14,022 nt of DNA. It comes from Candidatus Peregrinibacteria bacterium (GTDB lineage: Bacteria; Patescibacteriota; Gracilibacteria; UBA1369; PNNO01). Within the stretch, counting starts at the first letter, position 1, and the number at the start of each line of letters is the position of its first letter. Position numbers and translations under genes: made by a program. Shown here in pieces: positions 1 to 6,808 of the stretch. The stretch spans positions 1-14,022 of the forward strand of contig WJKT01000103.1 in NCBI GenBank assembly GCA_014728955.1, given 5' to 3'. The notes under the pieces were generated by a model. The model saw only the letters and a program-made list of their open reading frames with translations. It made no database searches and was not told where the DNA came from.

Positions 1-1732
1 GTACCGCACGATCCTGCCCAACCACTCTTTTTTCTAGCTCTTTCTCCAAATCAAGCAGCTTTTTGCTTTCCGATTCATTTAGTTTGTTAACCGGAATACC
101 GGTCCACTTTGAAACAATGCTGGCAACATCTTCCGCACTTACCTCTTCTTTTAACATGCGGCTGTCGCCTTGTATTTTTTTCAATTTTTTTTCGAGTGTT
201 TTCAGGCGTTTATTTTTTTCGGGAATCGTACCGTACATAAGTTCGGCTACTTTATCGAATTTAGATTCGCGTTCAAGCTTTTGAACACGAATATTCAATT
301 GATCGATTTCCTCTTTAATGTCATGTATTTCATCAATGATACTTTTTTCGTTTTGCCATACCATTTTTAATGCATCGAGCTTCTCTTTTTTTTCCGCGAT
401 ATTTTTTTCAACTTCCGCCAATTTCTCTTGTGCTGATTTTTCCTTTTTTAACGCTTCTTTTTCAATTTCAAGTTGCATAACTTCCCGTTGTAATTCGTCA
501 ATTTCACCGGGGGAGCTTTCCAGGTCAATTTTAAGAACAGCGGTTGCTTCATCAATGAGATCAACCGCCTTATCAGGGAGAAAGCGATCGGTTATGTAGC
601 GGTTTGATAATGTCGCCGCGGCAACAATTGCTTCATCAAGGATTCTTACGCCGTGGAACAGTTCATATTTTTCTTTAATACCTCGAAGAATGGCGATTGT
701 TTCTTCAACAGACGGCTCGTCTACATAGATAGGTTGAAATCGTCTTTCAAGTGCCGCGTCTTTTTCTATATATTTTTGATACTCTTTAAGAGTGGTTGCG
801 CCGATTGTATGAATCTCCCCTCTGGCTAGAGCGGGTTTTATCATATTAGATGCGTCCATTTGCCCTTCGGCCGCACCGGCACCAACGATAGTATGAAGTT
901 CATCAATAAATAAAATCACATTTCCTTCTTGTTTTTTGATTTGTTTAAGAACTGCCTTAAAACGTTCTTCGAATTCTCCACGGAATTTTGTTCCCGCGAT
1001 TAATGCTCCAAGATCAAGAGCCAGGAGTTGTTTATTTTTAAGACTTTCAGGGACATCGCCGTTAACAATTCTATTGGCAAGCCCTTCGGCAATAGCAGTT
1101 TTCCCTGTCCCCGGTTCTCCAATAAGTACGGGATTGTTTTTCGTACGTCGTGCTAAAATTTGCATTAAACGACGAATTTCTTCATTTCTGCCAATAACGG
1201 GATCCAATTTTCCTTTTTTTGCAAGATCGGTATAGTTTTGGCAATATTTTTCAAGAGCCTGAAATTTGCTTTCAGGGTTGTCGTCGGTAATGTTTTCCGA
1301 ACCGCGCAGATCGTCGATTATAGGTTGTATCGTTTTAGTATCCAGGCCGTACTTGTTGAGAAGAGGACCGACATCATTTTTGGTGTCTGTCATGGCAATT
1401 AGAATATGCTCAACAGAAATATATTGATCGCCGAGTTTTTGCGCTTTTTTTGAAGCCTCGGTAAGAATGGTTCTCAGAGAATTTGAAACCACCTGCCCGG
1501 CTCCTGTTACGGTTGGGAGATCGGTGAGTTTTTTTTGCAGAGCCTGTTGAATCGATGCGGTCGAGATATCAAGCCGTTTGCATAACGGGTTAATCAGGGT
1601 GCCTTCTTGATTAAACATTTCATGTGCCACGTGCAGCTCGGTAATTTGTTGATGATTACGGGAAGCTGCTTCTTTTGCCGCACTATTGATAAGCTCCTGC
1701 GTTTTAACGGTAAAATTATTTCCTAGTTGCAT
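1..1732 (-). CDS. clpB: ATP-dependent chaperone ClpB (3' end cut by window edge)
   Basis: ClpB is a hexameric AAA+ disaggregase that threads aggregated protein through its pore together with DnaK/DnaJ in the cytoplasm. About 577 codons are visible; the family is usually about 860 residues, so the second AAA module lies outside the window. Visible parts are the paired N-terminal Clp repeat domain (about residues 1-145), the first AAA module with Walker A GEPGTGKT at 205-212 and Walker B VILFIDE at 272-278, the pore/sensor segment with GATTLKEYQKYIEKD, and a long, charged M-domain coiled coil at about 400-520. The coiled coil separates ClpB from ClpA and ClpC. The frame leaves the window at RVVGQDRAV, the opening of the second AAA module. 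The start is ATG at 1730-1732 (MQLGNNFTVKTQEL); no convincing Shine-Dalgarno precedes it. It is expressed from its own promoter overlapped by a CIRCE operator. I see no damage in the visible part. Confidence 0.97.
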   Translation of the reverse strand, partial: MQLGNNFTVKTQELINSAAKEAASRNHQQITELHVAHEMFNQEGTLINPLCKRLDISTASIQQALQKKLTDLPTVTGAGQVVSNSLRTILTEASKKAQKLGDQYISVEHILIAMTDTKNDVGPLLNKYGLDTKTIQPIIDDLRGSENITDDNPESKFQALEKYCQNYTDLAKKGKLDPVIGRNEEIRRLMQILARRTKNNPVLIGEPGTGKTAIAEGLANRIVNGDVPESLKNKQLLALDLGALIAGTKFRGEFEERFKAVLKQIKKQEGNVILFIDELHTIVGAGAAEGQMDASNMIKPALARGEIHTIGATTLKEYQKYIEKDAALERRFQPIYVDEPSVEETIAILRGIKEKYELFHGVRILDEAIVAAATLSNRYITDRFLPDKAVDLIDEATAVLKIDLESSPGEIDELQREVMQLEIEKEALKKEKSAQEKLAEVEKNIAEKKEKLDALKMVWQNEKSIIDEIHDIKEEIDQLNIRVQKLERESKFDKVAELMYGTIPEKNKRLKTLEKKLKKIQGDSRMLKEEVSAEDVASIVSKWTGIPVNKLNESESKKLLDLEKELEKRVVGQDRAV

Positions 1733-1743
1733 AATATGTACTC

Positions 1744-1755
1744 GTTATATATAAC
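1744..1755. repeat. 12-bp perfect palindrome in the clpB leader
   Basis: GTTATATATAAC is a perfect 12-bp palindrome lying between the CIRCE element and the clpB start codon, inside the predicted 5' untranslated region. It could form only a very weak AT hairpin. No function is assigned; it may be chance in an AT-rich leader. Confidence 0.3.
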
Positions 1756-1759
1756 AAAA

Positions 1760-1786
1760 TTAGCACTCTCTATAATAGAGTGCTAA
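1760..1786. promoter_or_regulatory. CIRCE operator (HrcA binding site) of clpB
   Basis: The sequence TTAGCACTC - 9 nt - GAGTGCTAA is an exact match to the classical CIRCE inverted repeat, with both nine-base arms intact and the canonical nine-base spacer. CIRCE is the operator of the heat-shock repressor HrcA, best known in front of groESL and dnaK operons. Here it sits about 28 bp upstream of the clpB start. The spacer contains the -10 box of the clpB promoter, so bound HrcA would occlude RNA polymerase directly. HrcA itself is not in the window. Confidence 0.96.
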
Positions 1787-1800
1787 AGGCGTTTTGTCAA
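1772..1800 (-). promoter_or_regulatory. clpB promoter, housekeeping sigma type
   Basis: Reading the minus strand, TTGACA (1795-1800) is followed after exactly 17 bp by TATTAT (1772-1777). The -35 is a perfect consensus and the -10 matches 4 of 6. The -10 lies inside the CIRCE spacer. Predicted transcription start is near 1765, giving a leader of about 33 nt that carries half of the CIRCE element. The -35 begins only 6 bp past the stop codon of the preceding gene. Confidence 0.85.
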
Positions 1801-1806
1801 CATTTT

Positions 1807-2022
1807 TTAGTCTTTTCCGTCTTCCTCTTTGTCGCTTAAAAGGGCTTTTATACGTCTATTTATAATGTCGACATGTAATGCGAGGCTTCGATGCATTTTA
1901 TGATCATCTCGATCGTATGCATAACGTACCGCTTCTCGAAATTGCTTTTCTTGGATAAGTTCGCAGAGAGACATCTCGCTGAGAGGTTTGGGTTCCTTTC
2001 GTTCAGACATTCGTGAGCGCAT
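1807..2022 (-). CDS. unrecognised small hydrophilic protein
   Basis: I do not recognise this protein. The frame is open from a TTG codon at 2074-2076, directly after the stop of the SLH gene, to TAA at 1807-1809. The TTG form would have 89 residues; ATG starts at 2020-2022 (71 residues) and 2008-2010 (67 residues) also exist. I chose the ATG at 2022 because the TTG coincides with a perfect TTGACA that could be a -35 box, and the segment before the second ATG looks unlike the hydrophilic body. No start has a good Shine-Dalgarno. The product is highly charged, probably helical and cytoplasmic: no signal peptide or membrane segment, an EKQFREAVRYAYDRDD stretch in the middle and an acidic C-terminus (SDKEEDGKD). 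It lies between the SLH gene and clpB on the same strand, but clpB has its own promoter, so a shared role is not implied. Confidence 0.6.
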   Translation of the reverse strand: MRSRMSERKEPKPLSEMSLCELIQEKQFREAVRYAYDRDDHKMHRSLALHVDIINRRIKALLSDKEEDGKD

Positions 2023-2076
2023 TAAATAATGGAGAAAAGAAGGTAGCACCTTACTGGTAATGTTGGTTTTTGTCAA

Positions 2077-3150
2077 CTACTCGACACGTATGGTTGAAAA
2101 CATGTCGATTAGCTCCGCCCTGGTTTCCTGATTGGAGTAATGGGCAAGTACATATACCGCCTCACCATCACCGAATGACGGATGTACCGTAAAGAGAAAG
2201 GTTCCAGACTCCTCGTCGTACGTATCAAAAAATTCATTATAATCGGTTACATAATCGACAATGCCGCTTGCAACCTCAATTTCGTCAGCCATAACGCCGT
2301 CTATTTCTTGCAGTGTTTCCGCAAGAGACATCTCGGCTTCTTCTTCGAGTAGTGCTACATTGCTTTCGTCAATAAAAGCGATACCATCATTTTCATCGTT
2401 GGTAAATAAGGTGATCATATCGGAAAATTCATCATCCATAGTTTCGTCAATCATCTGCGTGTAGTACCCCGCATGGACAAACGACACACGATCATCTGTA
2501 TAGGTAACAGGTTTTGCACGTTCTTCTTTAAATATAATAGTGCGATAGAGCATATCAAACGCTTCGCCGCGGGTAATCAATTGTTCAGGGTGAAACAATG
2601 ATTCGGTTGTATCAATAAGAGCATTTTCCTTTGCATACGACACGGATGGACCATACCACGTTTGTATTGCCACATCATCAAAGGGATCCGAGTTCATGTA
2701 CCATGGTTCTGGAGTATTTAGCTCCTGTGTACGGAGTAACATAGTAATGGTTTCTGCTTTATCTATAGGATCTGCTGGTTTAAAGCTGCCGTCTTCATAT
2801 CCTTCCACCCAGCCTTCGGCTTTGGCGTAACATACGTAACATGTGTACCATTCAAGGATAACTACATCATTAAAACAACGGTTGTACTCAAATGTTTCGG
2901 GTGTGCCAATTGCTCCTTCAACAAAAATTTTGAGGAGTTCAGCACGTGTAATTTCCTGATCGGGCTTTATACTTCCATCGTTATAGCCGTCAATAATATC
3001 GTGTGTTAACAGATAATCAACCGCTTCATAATAGGGGTGATCGGGTGATACATCGGGGATATTTTGTGATGGCGTTGCGAATGTAGCGGGTGTTATGCCA
3101 AATACAAGGGTTGCTACGATAGTCGCAAGCGATACGTTTACTAATCGCAT
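2077..3150 (-). CDS. secreted S-layer-homology (SLH) domain protein
   Basis: This is a 357-residue exported protein, probably attached to the cell wall. Residues 1-26 form a signal peptide (hydrophobic VSLATIVATLVFGIT, then AFA-like ATFATPS). Three SLH repeats follow at about 31-75, 93-135 and 156-200, each with the signature spacing, for example IIDGYNDGSIKPDQEITRAE at 52-71 and WVEGYEDGSFKPADPIDKAE at 114-133. Triple SLH units in characterised Gram-positive proteins bind pyruvylated secondary cell-wall polymers. Residues 221-357 are an acidic domain I do not recognise, ending in a beta-rich stretch (FLFTVHPSFGDGEAVYVLAH, 318-337). Unusually, the second repeat carries three cysteines (92, 104 and 107, including CYVC). 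The start is ATG at 3148-3150, preceded by a run of eight T and no Shine-Dalgarno. Polymer specificity and the role of the C-terminal domain are unknown. Confidence 0.9.
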   Translation of the reverse strand: MRLVNVSLATIVATLVFGITPATFATPSQNIPDVSPDHPYYEAVDYLLTHDIIDGYNDGSIKPDQEITRAELLKIFVEGAIGTPETFEYNRCFNDVVILEWYTCYVCYAKAEGWVEGYEDGSFKPADPIDKAETITMLLRTQELNTPEPWYMNSDPFDDVAIQTWYGPSVSYAKENALIDTTESLFHPEQLITRGEAFDMLYRTIIFKEERAKPVTYTDDRVSFVHAGYYTQMIDETMDDEFSDMITLFTNDENDGIAFIDESNVALLEEEAEMSLAETLQEIDGVMADEIEVASGIVDYVTDYNEFFDTYDEESGTFLFTVHPSFGDGEAVYVLAHYSNQETRAELIDMFSTIRVE

Positions 3151-3183
3151 AAAAAAAAGGTTACGGTTACTTATGCAAACAAT

Positions 3184-3192
3184 AATATAGCA
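3184..3192 (-). promoter_or_regulatory. candidate extended -10 promoter of the SLH gene
   Basis: On the minus strand TGC-TATATT (TGC at 3190-3192, hexamer at 3184-3189) is an extended -10 motif about 34 bp upstream of the ATG. No properly spaced -35 is visible; a TTTACA lies only 12 bp away. It sits in the 81-bp gap downstream of the 182-residue gene. Confidence 0.4.
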
Positions 3193-3231
3193 GTAGACTG
3201 TTGTAAAATACAGGTGGAGGCGTATGCTCGT

Positions 3232-3780
3232 TTATTGTTCAAAGTAAAGCTGGATAATTCTGCGCCAATCTCGATCGGGTTGCGATTCGATTGTATTAAT
3301 AGCATTGAGCACGGCATGAATGCGACGATTCAAATATCTGCAAAACGCTTTATCGCTGTCGCACAATGTTTCTTTAGAAAACATGCTATCGAGTTGTTTT
3401 TGAACAAACGATACGTGTTCAATCCCCGCATATAAGCACAATAGCCGGTATTCTTCCGGATCCAGTTCCCAGAGCAGATGCAGTGCCTGATTTAATCTGA
3501 GTGGCAGTATAAAGCCTTGTTCCCCTGTCTCTTCGTTTGTATCCATGCCTGTTTTCAAGGTGTATTCCTGTTCGAGGGGTGATATCTTTGTAATGTAAAA
3601 TTTAATATCTTCGGGATGATTTTCGGCACATTCAATGTACCGATCCCACTTTTTTCGATGTTCCGGATGCTCGATATTATCTGTGGTATACAAGTGATGC
3701 AGTACCAAAAAAATCTTATCTTTTATCGGTTGGATTGTTTCCGGAAGAGACTCTATATCGCCATTAATATGCTCTTTCAT
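3232..3780 (-). CDS. unrecognised 182-residue cytoplasmic protein
   Basis: I do not recognise a family. The product is 182 residues, soluble and probably mostly alpha-helical, with no signal peptide, membrane span or known catalytic motif. Visible features are an N-terminal helix (ETIQPIKDKIFLVLHHLY), a His/Lys/Trp-rich patch EHPEHRKKWDRYIECAENHP at about residues 37-56, a central helix NQALHLLWELDPEEYRLLCL, and a C-terminal helix ending in DRDWRRIIQLYFEQ. Cysteines are scattered, not in metal-binding pairs. The ATG at 3778-3780 is supported by an upstream AAGGTG and by a strong promoter about 25 bp before it, so this is very likely a real, independently transcribed gene. It lies between the lipoprotein and SLH genes on the same strand, but separate promoter signals argue against one operon. 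Confidence 0.75.
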   Translation of the reverse strand: MKEHINGDIESLPETIQPIKDKIFLVLHHLYTTDNIEHPEHRKKWDRYIECAENHPEDIKFYITKISPLEQEYTLKTGMDTNEETGEQGFILPLRLNQALHLLWELDPEEYRLLCLYAGIEHVSFVQKQLDSMFSKETLCDSDKAFCRYLNRRIHAVLNAINTIESQPDRDWRRIIQLYFEQ

Positions 3781-3805
3781 AGCACCTTGTTAGGGCTGGT
3801 GTAGA

Positions 3806-3833
3806 ACTATAGCACTTTTATAAAAAGAGTCAA
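3806..3833 (-). promoter_or_regulatory. promoter of the 182-residue gene
   Basis: TTGACT (3828-3833) and TATAGT (3806-3811) are separated by 16 bp on the minus strand. A TGC directly before the -10 makes it an extended -10. The -35 hexamer contains the TGA stop codon (3830-3832) of the upstream lipoprotein gene, so coding end and promoter share bases. Predicted transcription start is near 3799, with a leader of about 19 nt. Confidence 0.75.
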
Positions 3834-4570
3834 CGTTTTGTTGGTGCCCATTCCGGCATTAAAATGGCATCAAGTTCGCTAAAAGGAACGGTGATTCGTT
3901 GCGGACCTGCCGCATATGCTGCAACTTCATACGGCGCAAAGTGAAAAACAAAGCTATCTTCGGTAATGGTAAATGCGTGAAAATGTTGTGGATCGGGCCC
4001 GGCTCCCTCGGCGATCCATTCATCTTCAATCGTGGTGTCCCCATAAAGTTTTTTGTTTAATTTTGGTACAACGACTGATGAAATCGCCTCCCAAAACATG
4101 GTATCGGGAACAAACATATCAATCAAAAACAGTTCTTTGTCGCGTTGTACGTCATAATTAAAAACCCAGGTGTATGAATAAGGATGCGCGGCTCCACTGT
4201 TGTAAATTGAGCTGTCAAAAGCAATGCTGAGATACATATCATCCATGCGATAGATTTCATACGTTATCCATAATCCGCTTTTTCCGTAATTTTTTTCTTC
4301 TATTTCTTCCTTCGTGAGTTCCAACGACTTTGCTTCTTCAATAAATAAATCGATTTCTGTATCAATTTCTTCTTTAATCATGCTGTTAATTTTTTCGGAA
4401 TAATCGAGTTTTGGATAGTCCGCTTGTACAATGTAGATGCCGGTTTCTTCGGAAAAGGTTTGTATGGTGGACGAGTGGTCGTTGTGCGCAGAAGGTACGG
4501 CAGGGCTATCACACCCGTTTAATACGACAATAAAAGAACATGCAACGATATATCCTATGATTTTTTTCAT
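3830..4570 (-). CDS. lipoprotein with RsiV-like DUF3298 domain
   Basis: This is a 246-residue predicted surface lipoprotein. Residues 1-20 are a signal peptide with positively charged MKK, a hydrophobic core and a lipobox ending LNGC, so Cys20 should be lipidated and the protein anchored outside the membrane. A linker is followed by an alpha/beta region at about 40-135 like the DUF4163 half found in PdaC and RsiV. It includes YNSGAAHPYSYTWVFNYD (123-140), close to the family's SGGAH...NYD pattern. A DUF3298 half ends with FVFHFAPYEVAAYAAGPQ (207-224) and a VPFSEL tail, which is strongly diagnostic. In Bacillus RsiV this domain is extracellular and binds lysozyme. Here there is no cytoplasmic anti-sigma segment and no adjacent sigma factor, so I infer a stand-alone wall-associated or ligand-binding lipoprotein, not an anti-sigma factor. 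It has no catalytic deacetylase domain. It appears to be translated from a leaderless mRNA. Confidence 0.88.
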   Translation of the reverse strand: MKKIIGYIVACSFIVVLNGCDSPAVPSAHNDHSSTIQTFSEETGIYIVQADYPKLDYSEKINSMIKEEIDTEIDLFIEEAKSLELTKEEIEEKNYGKSGLWITYEIYRMDDMYLSIAFDSSIYNSGAAHPYSYTWVFNYDVQRDKELFLIDMFVPDTMFWEAISSVVVPKLNKKLYGDTTIEDEWIAEGAGPDPQHFHAFTITEDSFVFHFAPYEVAAYAAGPQRITVPFSELDAILMPEWAPTKR

Positions 4571-4576
4571 GGCGTT

Positions 4577-4585
4577 ATTGTATCA
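4577..4585 (-). promoter_or_regulatory. extended -10 of lipoprotein gene, leaderless arrangement
   Basis: On the minus strand TGA-TACAAT gives an extended -10 (hexamer 4577-4582). Exactly 6 nt separate the hexamer from the ATG at 4568-4570, so transcription should begin at or next to the A of the start codon. No Shine-Dalgarno is present. No good -35 is seen. Confidence 0.6.
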
Positions 4586-4589
4586 CAGG

Positions 4590-4619
4590 TTGACTCGTAT
4601 CGCACTTCGAGACTACCAT
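4590..4619 (+). promoter_or_regulatory. promoter of the UDP-sugar operon, leaderless arrangement
   Basis: TTGACT (4590-4595) and TACCAT (4614-4619) are separated by 18 bp. The -10 ends exactly 6 nt before the ATG at 4626, and no Shine-Dalgarno is present, so a leaderless transcript is expected. This promoter diverges from that of the lipoprotein gene within a 55-bp gap. Confidence 0.6.
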
Positions 4620-4625
4620 TAAGCC

Positions 4626-5870
4626 ATGAAAATACTTGTCATTGGCTGTGGATATGTGGGGTTGACCACCGGAACTTGTTTTGCCGAAATGGGAAACGAG
4701 GTTGTTTGCAGCGATAACGATACAGAAAAAATCGATAACCTGAAAAGCGGTACGATGCCCTTATACGAGCCGGGATTGGAAGAGTTGGTTAAGCGAAACG
4801 TGAATGATAAAAGGTTGTCTTTTTCTACAAACAGTAATGCGCACGATAAAGATATTATTATTTGTGCCGTTGGAACTCCTACAAAAGAGGACGGGCAAAC
4901 CGATTTAACCGATGTTTATAAAGTAGCGAAAGAGGTTGGAAAGACCGCCCGTAAAGATGCTGTTTTTGTTATGAAATCAACAGTGCCGGTAGGAACAAAT
5001 ATGAAATGCAAGCAGTATTTGCCTTGTCATGTAGCTTCAAATCCGGAGTTTTTAAGACAAGGAGCCGCTGTTAAAGATACCATGACACCGGATAGAATTG
5101 TGGTTGGCGTGGAATCGGATTATACAAAAAAAAGAATGGAGCAGCTTTTTAGTCCTATTGTCCGGACCGGCAAACCGCTTTTATGTATGGACATTGCATC
5201 TGCCGAGCTTACCAAGTATGCAGCGAATGCATTTTTAAGCACTAAAATATCGTTTATCAATGAAATTGCCGATTTATGTGACGGCAACGGAGCAAATATT
5301 CGTAATGTCGCAAGGGGTATTGGTTTGGACGATCGAATCGGGCCACGATTCCTTCAGGCGGGCATTGGATACGGAGGAAGTTGTCTGGGGAAAGACAATA
5401 AATCCTTGATTAATCAGGCTGAAAAAGTGGGTAGGCATCTGGGAATAGTAAAAGCCGCCGAAGCCAGGAATGAAAAACAAAAAGATAGTGTTATCGAAAA
5501 ATTATATAATCATTTTGGAGAGTTGGACGGTAAGATAATTGTTCTTTTAGGCCTTAGTTTTAAGCCAAAAACAGATGATCTGCGGGATGCTCCATCTCAA
5601 GAAATTATCAAAAAATTAGAGCAAAAAGGAGCGACTGTTCGGACATATGATCCTGTAGCAAAAACAAAAAAAACAACCGATATGTACGAAGCGATGAATG
5701 GTGCGGATGCCATTGTGCTCCTTACAGAATGGGATGAATTTAGGAATCTTGATTTTGAAAAAGCAAAAGCGTGCATGAAAGGAGATTTGTTAATAGACGG
5801 ACGCAATATTTTTAGCCCCGAGCTGGTCAAGAAAGCGGGCTTAACGTATAGTGGCATAGGCGTTTCTTAA
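4626..5870 (+). CDS. ugd: UDP-glucose 6-dehydrogenase
   Basis: This enzyme oxidises UDP-glucose twice with NAD+ to UDP-glucuronate in the cytoplasm. The 414-residue length fits the family. The N-terminal Rossmann domain has GCGYVG at 7-12. The central region has KSTVPVGT (117-124), NPEFLRQG (139-146) and the helix ELTKYAANAFLSTKISFINE (194-213) with conserved Lys197 and Asn201. The catalytic cysteine is Cys253 in GGSCLGKD, with Asp257. The C-terminal UDP-binding domain has LGLSFKPKTDDLRDAPS (308-324). Two departures from the usual pattern are visible: the second Glu of NPEFLxEG is Gln145, and GSCFPKD is replaced by GSCLGKD. Related dehydrogenases act on other UDP or GDP sugars, but the next gene, a UDP-glucuronate decarboxylase 11 bp downstream, supports UDP-glucose. 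Start codon: ATG directly behind a promoter -10. Confidence 0.93.
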   Translation: MKILVIGCGYVGLTTGTCFAEMGNEVVCSDNDTEKIDNLKSGTMPLYEPGLEELVKRNVNDKRLSFSTNSNAHDKDIIICAVGTPTKEDGQTDLTDVYKVAKEVGKTARKDAVFVMKSTVPVGTNMKCKQYLPCHVASNPEFLRQGAAVKDTMTPDRIVVGVESDYTKKRMEQLFSPIVRTGKPLLCMDIASAELTKYAANAFLSTKISFINEIADLCDGNGANIRNVARGIGLDDRIGPRFLQAGIGYGGSCLGKDNKSLINQAEKVGRHLGIVKAAEARNEKQKDSVIEKLYNHFGELDGKIIVLLGLSFKPKTDDLRDAPSQEIIKKLEQKGATVRTYDPVAKTKKTTDMYEAMNGADAIVLLTEWDEFRNLDFEKAKACMKGDLLIDGRNIFSPELVKKAGLTYSGIGVS

Positions 5871-5881
5871 AAAGAAGCTTT

Positions 5882-6808
5882 ATGAACATACTTGTAACCG
5901 GAGGAGCCGGATTTATCGGATTTCATTTATGTAATGCTTTGCTGGATCAGGGGCACGCGGTTATTGCGGTGGATAATTTTCTCACAGGAACGCAAGAGAA
6001 TGTTGCCCTGCTTGATAAACATGCGAATTTCAAGTTTCTCGAACATGATATTAACAAACCATTAGATATAGAGGTTGACCATATTTACAATCTGGCATGT
6101 CCGGCGTCGCCCATTCATTATCAAAAAGATCCGGTACAGACCACGACAACAAATGTGCTTGGTATGATTAATGTTTTGGAACTTGCACAGAAAAACAAAG
6201 CGCGTATCTTGCAGGCTTCCACATCGGAAATTTATGGGGATCCTTTAGAGAGTCCGCAACAAGAAGAGTATAACGGAAATGTTAATACGCTGGGGCCACG
6301 GGCCTGTTATGACGAAGGAAAACGCTGTGCTGAAACATTATGCATGGACTATAAAAGGCAGCACGGAACCGATATAAAAATTGTACGCATTTTTAATACG
6401 TATGGACCACATATATATGAGCATGACGGAAGAGTGATTTCCAATTTTATTGTGCAGGCACTGAAACAACAAGATATAACGATATATGGTGACGGTTCTC
6501 AAACGCGCAGCTTTCAATATATCGATGATCTGATTCGGGGAATGATCGCAATGATGCAAAAAGATGAGTTTGCAGGGCCGGTTAACCTGGGTAATCCGCA
6601 TGAAGTGTCTATTCTTGAATTGGCACAATTGATTATTAAGCTAACAGGATCAAAAAGCCACATGACGTATGAAGCATTACCTGAAGATGATCCGAAAAAG
6701 CGATACCCGGATATTGCTCTAGCGCACAAAAAACTTGAATGGAAACCGCGTGTTGCATTAACAGACGGACTGAAAAAAACCATTGATTACTTTAAAGCCA
6801 GAATGTGA
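5882..6808 (+). CDS. UDP-glucuronate decarboxylase (UDP-xylose synthase)
   Basis: This 308-residue extended short-chain dehydrogenase/reductase converts UDP-glucuronate to UDP-xylose with tightly bound NAD+. It is cytoplasmic and consumes the product of the preceding gene. Visible motifs are the NAD-binding GGAGFIG at 7-13, the family-diagnostic HIYNLACPASPIHYQ (67-81), the substrate and active-site block TSEIYGDPLESPQ (114-126), and GPRACYDEGKR (138-148) with the catalytic Tyr143 and Lys147. RIFNTYGP (169-176) and DGRVISNFI (182-190) follow. These distinguish it from UDP-galactose epimerase and dTDP-glucose dehydratase. AAGAAG four bases before the ATG is a reasonable Shine-Dalgarno. Its last 22 bp overlap the 3' end of ybeY on the other strand. 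UDP-xylose is presumably used for a surface glycan, but no xylosyltransferase is in the window. Confidence 0.94.
   Translation: MNILVTGGAGFIGFHLCNALLDQGHAVIAVDNFLTGTQENVALLDKHANFKFLEHDINKPLDIEVDHIYNLACPASPIHYQKDPVQTTTTNVLGMINVLELAQKNKARILQASTSEIYGDPLESPQQEEYNGNVNTLGPRACYDEGKRCAETLCMDYKRQHGTDIKIVRIFNTYGPHIYEHDGRVISNFIVQALKQQDITIYGDGSQTRSFQYIDDLIRGMIAMMQKDEFAGPVNLGNPHEVSILELAQLIIKLTGSKSHMTYEALPEDDPKKRYPDIALAHKKLEWKPRVALTDGLKKTIDYFKARM

Noticed and set aside
936..1235. 99-residue plus-strand open frame inside clpB
   Set aside because: It is an antisense shadow of the well-conserved first AAA module of ClpB, with Ser/Arg/Phe-rich composition typical of such shadows.
3214..3435. 73-residue open frame on the plus strand
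   Set aside because: It lies opposite the 182-residue minus-strand gene, has no promoter or ribosome site and reads as low-quality antisense sequence.
3830..4570. Anti-sigma factor RsiV
   Set aside because: The DUF3298 domain matches, but the protein is a lipoprotein without a cytoplasmic anti-sigma region and no sigma factor gene is adjacent.
4626..5870. Inactive dehydrogenase because of Gln145 and GSCLGKD
   Set aside because: The nucleophilic Cys, Lys, Asn and Asp and the first Glu of NPEFL are all kept, and the gene is in an operon with the next enzyme of the pathway, so activity is more likely than decay.
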